This document shows positions 1 to 8,126 of a DNA stretch of 12,430 bases, in pieces; the first letter of the stretch is position 1; the number at the start of each line of letters is the position of its first letter. The notes under the pieces were generated by a model. The model worked only from the letters and a program-made list of their open reading frames with translations, was not told where the DNA came from and did no database searches. The stretch is from Acidobacteriota bacterium (GTDB lineage: Bacteria > Acidobacteriota > Terriglobia > Acidiferrales > UBA7541): NCBI GenBank assembly GCA_003153585.1, contig PLZZ01000089.1, positions 4,779 to 17,208 of the forward strand. The letters are read 5' to 3'. A program made the translations under genes and the position numbers.

Positions 1-1200
1 TGGCTGATGGCTGTGGTTTGGCGCGGGATGAGCAGCGCAGAGCTTGCCGCGCTGACGGAAGCGATGCTTCATTCCGGCGTGGTGCTCGATTGGCCGGATT
101 TGCCCGCAGCGAAAGTAGATAAACATTCCACTGGTGGCGTCGGTGACAAAACATCGCTCGTGATTGCGCCCGTCGTGGCGGCTGCCGGACTTTACGTTCC
201 CATGATCAGTGGACGAGGACTGGGGCACACCGGTGGAACGCTGGACAAACTGGAATCGATCCCAGGCTTCAACGTCAACTTGGGTCTCCCAGAATTTCGG
301 CGAGTACTGGAGAAGTGCCATTGCGCTCTGATTGGTCAAACGCCGGAAATCGCGCCCGCGGATAAAAAACTTTACGCCCTGCGCGACGTCACCGCCACGG
401 TGGAAAGTCCCTACCTGATTTGCGCGTCGATCATGAGCAAGAAAATGGCGGAGGGAATTGACGCGCTGGTTTTGGATGTGAAGACGGGCGACGGCGCGTT
501 CATGAAGAAGCAGTCGGATGCCGAATATCTGGCGGGATTAATGGTGGAGACGGGAACGCGCATGGGGAAGAAGATCGTCGCGCTAATCACCGATATGGAG
601 CAGCCGCTGGGCCGCAAAGTGGGCAACGCGCTGGAAGTGGAGGAATGCATCGAGATTCTGCATGGCGAGGGACCTAAAGATCTTCGCGAACTCTGCGACG
701 AGCTTTCGGCTTGGATGTTTTTCCTGGGGCAGCGAACCAAGACGGTGGACGAAGGACGGAAGCTCGCGGCGGAAATGATTACATCGGGGCGCGCACGTGA
801 TACATTCCGCGAGATCATCCGCCTGCAGGGAGGCGATGCGGGTGTCGTGGACGATCCGGCGCGGTTGCCGCACGCGAAACATACCGCGCGGATAACCGCT
901 CGGCAGTCCGGTTACGTGACCGCAATTCGCTCCGAGCAGGTGGGAATTGCCGGCATGACACTGGGTAGCGGACGCGAAAAGAAGGAAGACTCTATAGATC
1001 CCGGCGTGGGAATCGTGTTCGAAAAGAAGATTGGCGATAAGGTTGAGGCCGGCGCGAATCTTTGCACCGTTCACTACAACCTGGATTCTCGGCTGCCGCA
1101 CGCGGTGGAGTTGTTGTCGCGAAGTTTTGAAATTGGCGAGCAGCAGCCGCCAAATTCGCCGTTGGTGCGAAAAATTATTGGTGCAACAGAAACCGAGTAA
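1..1200 (+). CDS. pdp: Pyrimidine-nucleoside phosphorylase (thymidine/uridine phosphorylase), 5'-truncated by window edge
   Basis: Reversible cytoplasmic phosphorolysis of uridine, thymidine or deoxyuridine to base plus (deoxy)ribose-1-phosphate. The frame is open to base 1, so the start lies outside; by my recollection of B. subtilis Pdp about 40 N-terminal residues are missing. Seen directly: the phosphate-binding KHSTGGVGD motif (121-147), SGRGLGHTGGTLDKLE, and the pyrimidine-contact set equivalent to E. coli DeoA Arg171/Ser186/Lys190 in LRDVTATVES...ICASIMSKK with identical spacing. The later stretch GNALEVEECIEILHGEGP and the C-terminal domain (VDDPARLP, GIVFEKKIGDKVEAG) look more like Firmicutes-type Pdp than DeoA, which suggests activity on both uridine and thymidine. 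It ends TAA 33 nt before the transporter gene, so it is probably the upstream part of one operon with it. Family call is very secure; substrate breadth is inferred. Confidence 0.95.
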   Translation, partial: WLMAVVWRGMSSAELAALTEAMLHSGVVLDWPDLPAAKVDKHSTGGVGDKTSLVIAPVVAAAGLYVPMISGRGLGHTGGTLDKLESIPGFNVNLGLPEFRRVLEKCHCALIGQTPEIAPADKKLYALRDVTATVESPYLICASIMSKKMAEGIDALVLDVKTGDGAFMKKQSDAEYLAGLMVETGTRMGKKIVALITDMEQPLGRKVGNALEVEECIEILHGEGPKDLRELCDELSAWMFFLGQRTKTVDEGRKLAAEMITSGRARDTFREIIRLQGGDAGVVDDPARLPHAKHTARITARQSGYVTAIRSEQVGIAGMTLGSGREKKEDSIDPGVGIVFEKKIGDKVEAGANLCTVHYNLDSRLPHAVELLSRSFEIGEQQPPNSPLVRKIIGATETE

Positions 1201-1217
1201 GCTGGCGCGGCACAAAA

Positions 1218-1223
1218 AAGGAG
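1218..1223 (+). promoter_or_regulatory. Ribosome binding site deciding the nupC start
   Basis: AAGGAG lies 10 nt upstream of ATG 1234. An in-frame TTG at 1225 begins only one nucleotide after this site, too close for initiation, so the ATG is preferred. Confidence 0.7.
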
Positions 1224-1233
1224 CTTGCGTCGA

Positions 1234-2469
1234 ATGCACCGATTCGTGGGCATTCTGGGAATGATTACCATGATGAGCCTGGCGTTTCTGTTTTCCACCA
1301 ATCGCCGGGCTATCCGTTACAAGACCGTCGCCTGGGGCTTGGGTCTGCAGATCGTATTCGCGTTTCTGGTGATGCGCTGGGAATACGGCCGCTTGCTGTT
1401 TCAGAAAGCCGGCGCCGCCGTGAACTGGGTGCTCGATTTCGCGTTTTTCGGCTCGCAATTTGTTTTTGGCGACCTCGGCAAGAAGGGCTCGCCGATGGGC
1501 TTTTTCTTCGCGTTTCAAGTCCTGCCCACGATTATTTTTATCGCCGCGGTTTTCGCGCTGCTCTATTACTACGGCGTGATGCAATTCATCATCAAGCAAG
1601 CTGCGCGCGTGATGACGCGGCTGATGGCCGCCAGCGGCGCGGAATCCCTCAACGTCGCCGCCAGTATCTTCATGGGCCAGACCGAAGCCCCGTTAACGAT
1701 CCGCCCATTTCTTCCCGAGCTGACGCGTTCGGAGTTGATGACGGTGATGACGAGCGGCATGGCGCACGTGTCCGGCGGAATCATGGCGGCTTATATCCTT
1801 TACGGCGTCGAAGCAAAGCACTTGCTCGCCGCCGTGATCATGACCGCGCCCGGAACTATCTTGCTCGCAAAAATGCTGGTGCCGGAGACGGAAATCCCGG
1901 TAACTTCCGGCCGCGTCGAAATGGCTCCCCTCGAACGCGACACGAACGCGCTGGGCGCGATCTCGCGCGGCACGATCGACGGTTTGAATCTGGCGGTGAA
2001 CGTGGGCGCGATGTTGATTACTTTTATTGCGCTGATTTATCTGGTGGATGGAATTTTCGGTGTGGTCCACAACGGGCTGACGCATGTAGGAATTTCCTGG
2101 TTCCCGTCGAGCGTGGAGCAAATTTTCGGTTGGCTTTTTTCGCCCATCGCGTGGGTCATTGGCATTCCCTGGCAGGATTGCCACACCATCGGCAATTTAC
2201 TCGGACTGCGCATGGTAACGAATGAACTCGTCGCTTTTCAGCGGCTTGGGCCGATGAAAGACGGTCTGGACCCGCGATCCTTTACCATCGCCACGTTTGC
2301 GCTGTGCGGTTTCGCCAACTTCAGCTCGATCGGCATACAGATCGGCGGCATCGGCGCACTCGCTCCAAACAAGAAAGCTGAACTTGCGCGTCTTGGCATT
2401 CGCGCCATGCTGGCTGGGACCATGGCGAATCTGATGTCTGCGTCCATCGTGGGAGTTATGCTGCGATGA
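1234..2469 (+). CDS. nupC: Concentrative nucleoside transporter (CNT family, NupC)
   Basis: Inner-membrane symporter importing nucleosides with H+ or Na+. The 411-residue product is close to the ~400 residues of E. coli NupC and is mostly hydrophobic, with the CNT order of an N-terminal three-helix part, gate domain and core. Substrate-site residues known from the Vibrio cholerae CNT structure are all present: GQTE at 148-151, NE at 330-331, and FANFSS at 360-365 (equivalents of Phe366, Asn368, Ser371). Those residues contact pyrimidine or purine base and ribose, so broad nucleoside uptake is expected. The start is ATG 1234 because it has AAGGAG at good spacing; the longer TTG 1225 start adds three residues without a usable site. 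The stop overlaps the next start (ATGA, 2466-2469), indicating translational coupling to the purine nucleoside phosphorylase. Coupling ion is not determined. Confidence 0.94.
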   Translation: MHRFVGILGMITMMSLAFLFSTNRRAIRYKTVAWGLGLQIVFAFLVMRWEYGRLLFQKAGAAVNWVLDFAFFGSQFVFGDLGKKGSPMGFFFAFQVLPTIIFIAAVFALLYYYGVMQFIIKQAARVMTRLMAASGAESLNVAASIFMGQTEAPLTIRPFLPELTRSELMTVMTSGMAHVSGGIMAAYILYGVEAKHLLAAVIMTAPGTILLAKMLVPETEIPVTSGRVEMAPLERDTNALGAISRGTIDGLNLAVNVGAMLITFIALIYLVDGIFGVVHNGLTHVGISWFPSSVEQIFGWLFSPIAWVIGIPWQDCHTIGNLLGLRMVTNELVAFQRLGPMKDGLDPRSFTIATFALCGFANFSSIGIQIGGIGALAPNKKAELARLGIRAMLAGTMANLMSASIVGVMLR

Positions 2470-3332
2470 GCGCGGCTCGTTCGAAGGCTTCTGCGCGCGA
2501 CACTGAATATGCGCGAGCCGAACGCGCTGCGAAATTCATCTTATCGAAAACGAAGTTGCGCCCGAAGATTGCGCTCGTACTCGGCTCGGGACTCGGCGGA
2601 TTCGCGGACGAGTTGACGGACGCCACGCGCATCCCTTACCAGAAAATTCCAGATTTTCCACGCTCAACGGCGATTGGACACGCCGGCCTTCTAGTGATCG
2701 GAAAAGCAGAGGGTATCGCCGTTGCGGCGATGCAGGGCCGCGTTCATCTGTATGAAGGTTATTCAGCGCGCGAAGTGGGCTTTGCAATGCGCGTCTTCGG
2801 ACGGATGGGGATGCGCTCTGCCATCTTGACAAATGCAGCGGGTGGGATTAATTCCGAGTTCAAGCAGGGCGCGCTCGTGGTGATACGCGATCACATTAAT
2901 CTGCAGGGTGCGAATCCGCTGACCGGCCTGAACGACGAACGCTTTGGCCTGCGTTTTCCGGATATGACGCAGGCATACTGGCGTTCGTATCGCGAAATTG
3001 CCTTGGCGGAGGCCAAGCGGCTCGGCATCGAAGCGCATGAAGGCGTGTACGCCGCGCTTCCAGGCCCCAGCTATGAAACTCCAGCGGAGATTCGCTACTT
3101 AAGGACCATTGGCGCTGATCTGGTCGGAATGTCCACGGTGCCGGAGGTGATTGTGGCTCGCCACATGGGAATTCGCGTCCTTGGGATTTCCTGCGTCACG
3201 AATATGGCGGCGGGAATTTTGGATCGGCCATTGGATCACTCCGAAGTACTGGAAACGGGCGAGCGCGTGAAGGGCCAATTCATCGCCCTTCTCCGCGCTG
3301 TTATTCCGCGAATTGCCGCGGATAAAAATTAA
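2466..3332 (+). CDS. punA: Purine nucleoside phosphorylase, trimeric (class I, 6-oxopurine) type
   Basis: Cytoplasmic phosphorolysis of inosine, guanosine and their deoxy forms to free purine and (deoxy)ribose-1-phosphate. The 288-residue length fits the trimeric mammalian/B. subtilis PunA family. Visible active-site equivalents of the human enzyme: Ser41 in LGSGLGG (Ser33), Arg92/His94 in QGRVHLYEGY (Arg84/His86), Glu204 in GPSYETPAE (Glu201), Met222-Ser223 in GMSTVPE, Asn246 in SCVTNMAAG (Asn243), and His258 (His257). Asn rather than Asp at the Asn243 position is the classic mark of 6-oxopurine specificity, so adenosine should be a poor substrate. ATG overlaps the nupC stop by 4 nt; GGGAG at 2451-2455 is a plausible binding site. 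About 30 N-terminal residues before the core are charged and variable. The next gene starts 41 nt later. Confidence 0.96.
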   Translation: MSAARSKASARDTEYARAERAAKFILSKTKLRPKIALVLGSGLGGFADELTDATRIPYQKIPDFPRSTAIGHAGLLVIGKAEGIAVAAMQGRVHLYEGYSAREVGFAMRVFGRMGMRSAILTNAAGGINSEFKQGALVVIRDHINLQGANPLTGLNDERFGLRFPDMTQAYWRSYREIALAEAKRLGIEAHEGVYAALPGPSYETPAEIRYLRTIGADLVGMSTVPEVIVARHMGIRVLGISCVTNMAAGILDRPLDHSEVLETGERVKGQFIALLRAVIPRIAADKN

Positions 3333-3362
3333 AAGTGGAGGCTGGCCGCTGGCTGGCGTCCC

Positions 3363-3367
3363 AAAGG
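3363..3367 (+). promoter_or_regulatory. Ribosome binding site deciding the cdd start
   Basis: AAAGG lies 6 nt before ATG 3374. The alternative GTG at 3335 has no comparable site and would add 13 residues with no counterpart in B. subtilis Cdd. Confidence 0.55.
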
Positions 3368-3373
3368 CAAGTC

Positions 3374-3766
3374 ATGGGCGAATATGACGCTTTAATCCTA
3401 GCCGCAAAACAGGCCCGCGAAAACGCGCACGCGCCGTTTTCGGATTTTCGCGTTGGTGCAGCCGTGCGCGCGAAGTCTGGAAGAATCTATACCGGCTGCA
3501 ACATCGAAAACGCAAGTTACGGGCTTACCTGCTGCGCCGAACGCGTGGCCATATTTAAGGCCTTGTCAGAAGGCGAGCGTGGATTTGAAGCGATCGCGGT
3601 TGTAACGGATACCGATGCGCTGACACCTCCGTGCGGGGCCTGCCGCCAAATCGTTTGGGAATTCTGTGGAGATGTGCCGGTGATTCTTGCAAACCTGAAA
3701 GGCAAGGTCGAGCGCGAGAGCGCTGCGAAACTGTTGCCGCGGCCCTTTGATTCCGCATTTCTGTAG
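3374..3766 (+). CDS. cdd: Cytidine deaminase, homotetrameric type
   Basis: Zn-dependent hydrolytic deamination of cytidine and deoxycytidine to uridine and deoxyuridine, which the phosphorylase at the start of the operon can then cleave. From ATG 3374 the protein has 130 residues, near the 136 of B. subtilis Cdd. Zinc ligands and catalytic Glu are intact: Cys54-Ala-Glu56 (CAE) and Cys87/Cys90 in PCGACRQ, all offset by one from the B. subtilis numbering. The nucleoside-binding CNIENASYG (41-50 region) and FRVGAAV segments are also present. The three-cysteine zinc site fits the short tetrameric class rather than the two-cysteine dimeric E. coli class. A GTG at 3335 would give a 143-residue form but lacks support. 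It sits between punA and the amidohydrolase with short gaps, consistent with cotranscription. Confidence 0.95.
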   Translation: MGEYDALILAAKQARENAHAPFSDFRVGAAVRAKSGRIYTGCNIENASYGLTCCAERVAIFKALSEGERGFEAIAVVTDTDALTPPCGACRQIVWEFCGDVPVILANLKGKVERESAAKLLPRPFDSAFL

Positions 3767-3791
3767 GGATTTTCCGCGCGCCAGAGGAAAA

Positions 3792-5261
3792 ATGCAAAAC
3801 AGAAAAAGGTTTTGTTTTTGGAGAAGCTGCCCGAGCCTCGTGTTTTCCGCGCTGATATGTTGCCTTACGGCTTTGGTTCTCTCTTCAACAGCATCCGCCA
3901 AAGACAAAGTGGATTTGCTGGTTACCGGTGGAACTGTCGTGACCATGGACGCGCAGCGGCGAGTGATTGAAGACGGCGCGGTAGCCATTCGCGGCGACTC
4001 GATTGTCGCCGTAGGTCCGCGTGCCGAGATCGAGAGCCGATTCGAGGCCGCGCAAACGATCGATGCACATGGCGCGCTTGTGATGCCGGGCCTGATTAAC
4101 GGTCACGCGCACGCCGCGATGAGCTTGTTTCGCGGATTGGCCGACGACCTCGCGCTCGACGAATGGCTTCAAAAGTATATTTTCCCCGCGGAAGCGCGCA
4201 ACGTTACTCCCGATTTTGTGGAGTGGGGAACCAGGCTGGGAGTGCTCGAGATGTTGCGCGGCGGCATCACGACGTACGCGGATATGTATTATTTCGAAGA
4301 TGTTGTGGCGCGCGTAACCAAAGATGCGGGAATGCGCGGTGTCTTGGGAGAGACCATCATCGATTTTCCCGCGCCCGACAATAAGACTCCCGGCGAAGCG
4401 CTGGCCTACACGCAGAAATATCTGAATCAATGGAAGGGCGATCCTCTGATTATCGCTGCGGTGGCGCCGCATTCGATCTACACCTGTTCCGAAAAAACTT
4501 TGCAGGATGCGGCGACCTTGGCGCGCCGCAATGGCGCACCAATTTTAATTCACATTGCCGAAGCGCAATTTGAACTGGAGCAAAGCCGCGAGAAACATGG
4601 CGCAACACCAGTAGCTTACCTGGAACGCGCCGGCATTCTCGGCCCGGATGTGATTGGAGCCCACTGCATCTGGGTGGATCAGGCGGACATCGCCACGCTG
4701 GCGCATTTCAACGTGGGCTGCATCAACAACCCATCCAGCAACATGAAAACGGCCGCGGGAGTGATGCCTGTGCCGGAAATGCTGGCCGCTGGCGAGCCAA
4801 TCGGGTTGGCGACCGACGGGGCTGCGAGCAACAACAATCAGGACATGTTCGAAGAAATGGATCTTGCGGCGAAACTGCAGAAGATTGCGCGGATGAACCC
4901 ACGCGCGTTGCCGGAGAAACAAGTCGTTGAGATGGCCACCATCAACGGAGCGCGCGCACTACATCTGGAAAAGATTATCGGCTCGCTCGAAACGGGCAAG
5001 AAAGCGGACCTGATTCTGGTGGACATCGGCGCGCCGCACGCCACTCCGATGTACGACGTATATTCGGAGCTGGTTTACGCGTTGAAGGCAAGCGACGTGC
5101 GCACAGTGGTGATCGCAGGCAATATCGTGATGAGAGACCGGCGGATGCTTACGTTAGACGAAAAAGAAATCCTCGCGAAGGCGGAAGAATACAAGAAAAA
5201 GGTCACATCCTCTCTTGCCGTTGCGCCCGTCAGCGGCGCCCCGAACTCAAGTTCGCATTAG
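3792..5261 (+). CDS. mtaD: Secreted MtaD/SAH-deaminase-like amidohydrolase with signal peptide
   Basis: Amidohydrolase-superfamily protein of the Trz/Atz/MtaD branch, which deaminates adenine nucleosides such as S-adenosylhomocysteine, methylthioadenosine and adenosine. From ATG 3792 it has 489 residues. Residues 1-36 look like a Sec signal peptide: basic QNRKR, a hydrophobic stretch (about 15-32), then STASA before KD, a good signal-peptidase I site; no lipobox is evident. The catalytic core is complete: HxH His105/His107 in NGHAHAAMSLFRG, substrate His227 in APHSIYTC, His254 and Glu257 in IHIAEA, His291 in GAHCIW, and Asp342 in ATDGAASNN. These align well with Thermotoga maritima TM0936 as I remember it. 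An upstream TTG at 3747 would put 15 residues before the signal peptide; AGAGGA at 3783-3788 favours ATG 3792. The stop overlaps the convergent gene's stop. Family secure; exact substrate and export inferred. Confidence 0.85.
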   Translation: MQNRKRFCFWRSCPSLVFSALICCLTALVLSSTASAKDKVDLLVTGGTVVTMDAQRRVIEDGAVAIRGDSIVAVGPRAEIESRFEAAQTIDAHGALVMPGLINGHAHAAMSLFRGLADDLALDEWLQKYIFPAEARNVTPDFVEWGTRLGVLEMLRGGITTYADMYYFEDVVARVTKDAGMRGVLGETIIDFPAPDNKTPGEALAYTQKYLNQWKGDPLIIAAVAPHSIYTCSEKTLQDAATLARRNGAPILIHIAEAQFELEQSREKHGATPVAYLERAGILGPDVIGAHCIWVDQADIATLAHFNVGCINNPSSNMKTAAGVMPVPEMLAAGEPIGLATDGAASNNNQDMFEEMDLAAKLQKIARMNPRALPEKQVVEMATINGARALHLEKIIGSLETGKKADLILVDIGAPHATPMYDVYSELVYALKASDVRTVVIAGNIVMRDRRMLTLDEKEILAKAEEYKKKVTSSLAVAPVSGAPNSSSH

Positions 5262-6223
5262 GTGCTAGGCCGCGCAAAGGACCGCTGGCGATGAAGCTTC
5301 GCGGCCGTAGAGCGCAACGTTTCCGGAATATTCTTATTCGATAACAGAAGCTTGAGGTCAAAAGGGTTTAGACGCTGCAGCAGGTGCAACGAAACATCCA
5401 GAGGCGTCTTGGGGTTCCTCACCAGATTTTTCACCACGGTGTAACTTTTCATATAGACGCGGCTCGCCGCGATGATGCGCAGGACTTCCGTGGAGACGTT
5501 GGTCATGGCGGCGAAGTTTTCAACCTCAAGATCCGTGAGTCGCGGCGATTGCATCACTCCCCGCTGCACGATTTTATTCGGATCACGGATCAGAAGCATG
5601 CGTTCCTCGCGACCGCCTTTGAGCGCGAGCTGGATTCGCTCCACCACGTTCATGTGCGCAAGTCTCTGAAGCAGGGTTACTCGCTTCTTTACGTCCGGCT
5701 CGATTTCAGCGGCGGCTTCTTCGATTTCCGGCACCGCCAGTCCTTCCGTCTTTTGTAATTCGACCAGCAGTTCCTGCTGTTCGGGCGTCGCGGCTTTGCA
5801 ATGAGTGAGCGCCACAACCAATCGCGCGTCGGAGCTAAGCCGGTCCAGATCGTCCAGCAGCGCTTGTACTCCAGCGGCGCTCAAACGCGAGGCCACGTGC
5901 GCGATCACCCCCGAGGGACAAGCGGGATTCTTGGCGAGTGCGTCGGCAATCCCCGGTTTCTGAGACAAATTGTCGGCGCAATAGGAGAACAGGCGAGGGT
6001 CCGCATCCGGATTCGCGAGCGCGAGAAGGAAAGGCTCGAGAGGCTGCGTTAAAATGACGCTCTGAGCGCGTTCGGCGATGGCAGGATCGGAATCAGCTGT
6101 AAGAAGTGTAAGTAACTCCGCGCGATGTTCGGGCGCCAGCGAACCCCCGCCGGAAAAAACCGCGAGCTTTTGTTCCGGCGTCGCCTGGCCGGTACGGATA
6201 CTTTCGCGGAGATCAGCGCTAAT
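5258..6223 (-). CDS. Unrecognised all-helical HEAT-like repeat protein, probable ATT start
   Basis: I do not recognise a named family. From the proposed start it has 321 residues, no signal peptide and no membrane segment. It reads as serial amphipathic helices with HEAT/ARM-like spacing, for example LLTADSDPAIAERAQSVIL (39-57), LALANPDADPRLFSYCADNL, LAKNPACPSGVIAHVASRL, then a distinctive C-terminal block with LVRNPKTPLDVSLHLLQRL and LLLSNKNIPETLRSTAAKL. Such proteins usually act as protein-binding scaffolds. No ATG or GTG start is available in the N-terminal stretch. In-frame TTG codons at 6334 and 6292 lie inside the upstream gene and would add low-complexity residues read out of that gene's frame. 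ATT 6223 shares one base with the upstream TAG and has GGAG six nucleotides before it. It follows the RodZ-like gene as a coupled second cistron. Coding call good; start uncertain. Confidence 0.75.
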   Translation of the reverse strand: MSADLRESIRTGQATPEQKLAVFSGGGSLAPEHRAELLTLLTADSDPAIAERAQSVILTQPLEPFLLALANPDADPRLFSYCADNLSQKPGIADALAKNPACPSGVIAHVASRLSAAGVQALLDDLDRLSSDARLVVALTHCKAATPEQQELLVELQKTEGLAVPEIEEAAAEIEPDVKKRVTLLQRLAHMNVVERIQLALKGGREERMLLIRDPNKIVQRGVMQSPRLTDLEVENFAAMTNVSTEVLRIIAASRVYMKSYTVVKNLVRNPKTPLDVSLHLLQRLNPFDLKLLLSNKNIPETLRSTAAKLHRQRSFARPST

Positions 6224-6668
6224 GGGATTCTCCAGGGACCGGCGCAGGCATGTTAGCCGACTGTGCCGAATGCTTATGCCACCGGGCGGCAAGCCTCGGG
6301 CCGAAATGGACCGCGGCGAGGATCGCGCCCGCAATGAGTAAGACCGCTAAAACAATTACCAGCGTAATCTCCTGGTAGCGCCTGCCCGATTCGATCGGAG
6401 GGTCAGCTACGACGCCCGGTTCGGTCCGGCCTTTCGTAACCAGCGCGTATTCTGATACTAAGCTATCTTCATCGAGGCCGAGGAAGTGTGCAATAGCGCG
6501 GATAAATCCACGATTGAAAACGCCACCGGGCAATTGGTCCCATTGCTCATTCTCCAACGCTATAAGAAAGCGCGGGGCGATGCGTGTGGCGGAGGAAATT
6601 TCTTCCAGAGAGACGCCTCGCATTTCCCGCTCGCGTTTTAGATGTTCGCCGAAAGGTGTAGAAGACAT
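6219..6668 (-). CDS. Short RodZ-like protein: N-terminal HTH (HTH_25) plus one transmembrane helix
   Basis: 149-residue protein with a cytoplasmic Xre/RodZ-type helix-turn-helix at about 5-70: FGEHLKREREMRGVSLEEIS, then ATRIAPRFLIALENEQWDQL and GGVFNRGFIRAIAHFLGLD, the typical RodZ N-terminal pattern. A charged/proline linker follows, then one hydrophobic helix at about 101-121 and a short, basic-then-polar tail. In E. coli RodZ (337 residues) this domain binds MreB and a larger periplasmic beta domain follows; that domain is absent here, so the protein is a minimal version. A role in cell shape is inferred from family; no mre gene is in the window. ATG 6668 is chosen because the TTG at 6731 lies upstream of a strong promoter at 6693-6721 and so would not be in its transcript. 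The stop TAG touches the next gene's proposed start. Confidence 0.82.
   Translation of the reverse strand: MSSTPFGEHLKREREMRGVSLEEISSATRIAPRFLIALENEQWDQLPGGVFNRGFIRAIAHFLGLDEDSLVSEYALVTKGRTEPGVVADPPIESGRRYQEITLVIVLAVLLIAGAILAAVHFGPRLAARWHKHSAQSANMPAPVPGESH
6230..6233 (-). promoter_or_regulatory. Shine-Dalgarno core pointing to an ATT start
   Basis: On the minus strand GGAG is followed by six nucleotides and then ATT (6223-6221), whose last base is the first base of the upstream gene's TAG. No ATG or GTG in this frame is positioned to use it. Confidence 0.45.
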
Positions 6669-6692
6669 CCGCTGGGACCGACTGACACACAA

Positions 6693-6721
6693 AATATAGG
6701 CGCGGGTCGCGGGAGTGTCAA
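6693..6721 (-). promoter_or_regulatory. Strong sigma70-type promoter for the RodZ-like/HEAT unit
   Basis: On the minus strand TTGACA (6721-6716), a 17-nt spacer and TATATT (6698-6693): perfect -35, ideal spacing, 5/6 -10. Expected transcript start is near 6686, about 18 nt before ATG 6668, leaving a short leader with no clear Shine-Dalgarno sequence. Confidence 0.7.
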
Positions 6722-6786
6722 TGTTCGCCAAATATCATCGCGATTTCACCCTATTGGCCATTCGTCAATCGCTGCCGTTAAGCCCG

Positions 6787-6814
6787 TTGCGAATAGCGGA
6801 AAGCGTTCTCTATA

Positions 6815-6816
<2 letters not shown>
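6787..6816 (+). promoter_or_regulatory. Sigma70-type promoter overlapping the first ATG of the GGDEF gene
   Basis: TTGCGA (6787-6792), an 18-nt spacer and a perfect TATAAT (6811-6816). The ATG at 6815 is formed by the end of the -10 box, and transcription would start near 6823, downstream of that ATG. It faces away from the RodZ-like promoter, giving a head-to-head arrangement. Confidence 0.55.
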
Positions 6817-7984
<1,168 letters not shown>

Positions 7985-7999
7985 CGCCGCCCTCACGAG

Positions 8000-8028
8000 T
8001 TGTTGCCTGGAAACCTCTCACCTATAAT
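8000..8028 (+). promoter_or_regulatory. Candidate sigma70-type promoter for the lpt-rpoN cluster
   Basis: TTGTTG (8000-8005), a 17-nt spacer and a perfect TATAAT (8023-8028) in the gap after the GGDEF gene. Transcription would start near 8035, giving about 90 nt of leader before the TTG start at 8127. The -35 match is only 3/6. Confidence 0.5.
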
Positions 8029-8114
8029 CAGCTTCTAACATTTCAATGAATGCGGATGCGTGGTGATCCATACAGCTTGCCAAACTCGCATGCAGTTGGA
8101 AGCGCGAGAGCGAC

Positions 8115-8118
8115 GGAG
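8115..8118 (+). promoter_or_regulatory. Ribosome binding site supporting a TTG start
   Basis: GGAG with 8 nt to TTG 8127. No ATG or GTG is in frame before the transmembrane anchor, so TTG is the real start of the LptC/LptA protein. Confidence 0.65.
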
Positions 8119-8126
8119 AATCGGCG

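Noticed and set aside
583..1599. Long minus-strand open frame (338 codons) opposite the pdp and nupC genes
   Set aside because: His/Arg/Gln-rich composition with no domain, spanning two clearly real genes in antisense; a shadow of GC-biased codons.
3335..3373. GTG start extending cytidine deaminase by 13 residues
   Set aside because: No good ribosome binding site and no counterpart in the family; ATG 3374 has AAAGG at 6 nt.
3747..3791. TTG start placing the amidohydrolase gene 20 nt inside cdd
   Set aside because: It would bury the signal peptide behind 15 extra residues; ATG 3792 with AGAGGA is better.
6737..6744. ATCGCGAT palindrome between the divergent promoters as an operator
   Set aside because: Only 8 bp, no second copy seen nearby; expected by chance in sequence of this composition.
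8003..8028. TTGCCT paired with TATAAT as a promoter
   Set aside because: Only 14 nt spacing; TTGTTG at 8000-8005 gives the proper 17 nt.
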